From Niabella sp. (lineage in GTDB: Bacteria > Bacteroidota > Bacteroidia > Chitinophagales > Chitinophagaceae): a DNA stretch of 64,000 bases. Positions 63,438 through 64,000 of the stretch are shown in pieces. A program made the position numbers and the translations under genes. The stretch covers positions 496,001 to 560,000 of the forward strand of contig JAGIAT010000001.1 in NCBI GenBank assembly GCA_017744715.1, read 5' to 3'. The notes below the pieces were generated by a model. It did no database searches. It worked only from the letters and a program-made list of their open reading frames with translations, and had not been told where the DNA came from. The first letter of the stretch is position 1. Every line of letters starts with the position of its first letter.

Positions 63438-64000
63438 ATGAACACAAAGCAGCAGAATATCCGTACCCTCAGCCTTACAGAACTGGAGGATTATTTTTTA
63501 TCCATCGGGGAGAAAAAATTCCGGGCCCGGCAGGTGTATGACTGGCTGTGGCTGAAGCCGGTACAAAGCTTTGAGGCCATGAGCAATATCAGTAAAGAGC
63601 TGCGCCAGAAATTGCAACACACCTTTCAGTTTCCGGCCCTGGGCATTGATATGACACAACATTCTGAAGACGGTACCATAAAAACCCGTTTTAAAACGGT
63701 GGAAGGGCACCTCACCGAAGGTGTGCTCATTCCTACGGATGAACGCAAGACCGCCTGCGTAAGCTCCCAGATCGGCTGCAGCTTAAGCTGTAAGTTCTGT
63801 GCCACCGGGTATATTGAACGGAAGCGGAACCTGAGTTTTGATGAGATCTTTGATGAAGTGGCCCTGATCAATCAGCAGTCGCTGGAAGTATATGATAAAA
63901 AACTCACCAATATTGTTTTTATGGGAATGGGTGAGCCGTTGCTGAATTACCGCAATGTGCTGAAGGCGATTGAAAAAATTACATCGCCGGATGCATTGGG
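63438..64000 (+). CDS. rlmN: 23S rRNA (adenine2503-C2)-methyltransferase, N-terminal part (3' cut by window edge)
   Basis: 187 complete codons visible from ATG 63438. The N-terminal domain FRARQVYDWLW and the radical SAM motif in SSQIGCSLSCKFCATGY (near 113-129, three Cys of CxxxCxxC), then IVFMGMGEPLLNY, identify RlmN. It methylates C2 of A2503 in 23S rRNA (and A37 in some tRNAs) using two SAM molecules and a 4Fe-4S cluster. The C-terminal catalytic Cys lies beyond the window. The upstream LuxR relic has no visible link to it. Confidence 0.95.
   Translation, partial: MNTKQQNIRTLSLTELEDYFLSIGEKKFRARQVYDWLWLKPVQSFEAMSNISKELRQKLQHTFQFPALGIDMTQHSEDGTIKTRFKTVEGHLTEGVLIPTDERKTACVSSQIGCSLSCKFCATGYIERKRNLSFDEIFDEVALINQQSLEVYDKKLTNIVFMGMGEPLLNYRNVLKAIEKITSPDAL

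Noticed and set aside
1..64000. tRNA, rRNA, prophage, insertion-sequence transposase
   Set aside because: No T-loop-type signatures, transposase or integrase motifs were noticed on reading either strand.

Overview
The window reads as chromosome of a Bacteroidota bacterium, most likely family Chitinophagaceae (inference, no rRNA gene present). Direct support: three SusC/SusD-type outer-membrane uptake loci, start regions with the Bacteroidota -7 box TAnnTTTG and no clear Shine-Dalgarno sequences, a fused MurF-alanine racemase, a futalosine-pathway menaquinone gene (mqnC), GldE, a Bacteroidota-type long amidophosphoribosyltransferase, and the phylum-typical neighbourhood gldE-ssb-mutY / HU-TPR-small basic protein-RNase G. 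No phage, plasmid, CRISPR, tRNA or rRNA signal was found.

Layout. 1-6.1 kb: the end of one SusD-like gene, then a complete SusC/SusD-like_2 pair preceded by a short ORF that overlaps the susC start. 6.2-12.6 kb: a secreted redoxin overlapping a secreted cytochrome c/copper-monooxygenase-like protein, a lipoprotein HEIGH metalloprotease, and a PA14-containing GH3 glycosidase. 12.8-18 kb (minus strand): single-domain asparaginase, Na+/H+ antiporter, type II NADH dehydrogenase, MqnC. 18.2-26.6 kb (plus): IscA-like carrier, TerC, MurF-Alr, PAP2 phosphatase, signal peptidase II, a cysteine-rich exported protein, and a Fic protein with a striking upstream array of hexamers. 26.7-35.5 kb: fumarase, WG-repeat protein, enoyl-CoA hydratase, DUF1800/DUF1501 pair, YtxH protein, an orphan ABC ATPase with DUF3109. 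35.6-42.8 kb: the gldE/ssb/mutY and HU/TPR/rng block, then YqgE. 42.9-54.8 kb: glycosyltransferase, SixA phosphatase, a third SusC/SusD pair, a seven-heme cytochrome, amidophosphoribosyltransferase, DUF2461. 54.9-62.8 kb (minus): an ABC/GntR(YtrA-type) operon, a second ABC pair with a DUF4836 lipoprotein, HisS and a low-molecular-weight phosphatase. The end holds a frameshifted LuxR-type regulator relic and the start of rlmN.

How genes work together. The SusC/D loci, GH3 enzyme and exported protease suggest scavenging of polymers at the cell surface. MqnC (menaquinone synthesis) sits beside a quinone-reducing NDH-2, and fumarase adds a TCA step. Several genes have a -7 box only 4-7 nt from the start codon, which predicts leaderless mRNAs.

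The most unusual content is non-coding: many intergenic spaces hold fold-back or dispersed repeats. They include an approximately 300-bp imperfect palindrome with a second hairpin nested in one arm, a 126-bp MITE-like element in the fumC leader, and two repeat families (A and B) that flank both the antiporter gene and the enoyl-CoA hydratase gene. The best regulatory candidates are the phased TTTTCC/GGAAAA array before fic, a YtrA-like operator over the ABC/GntR promoter, and short ORFs overlapping two susC start codons. All functions are read from sequence motifs; no database search was run.
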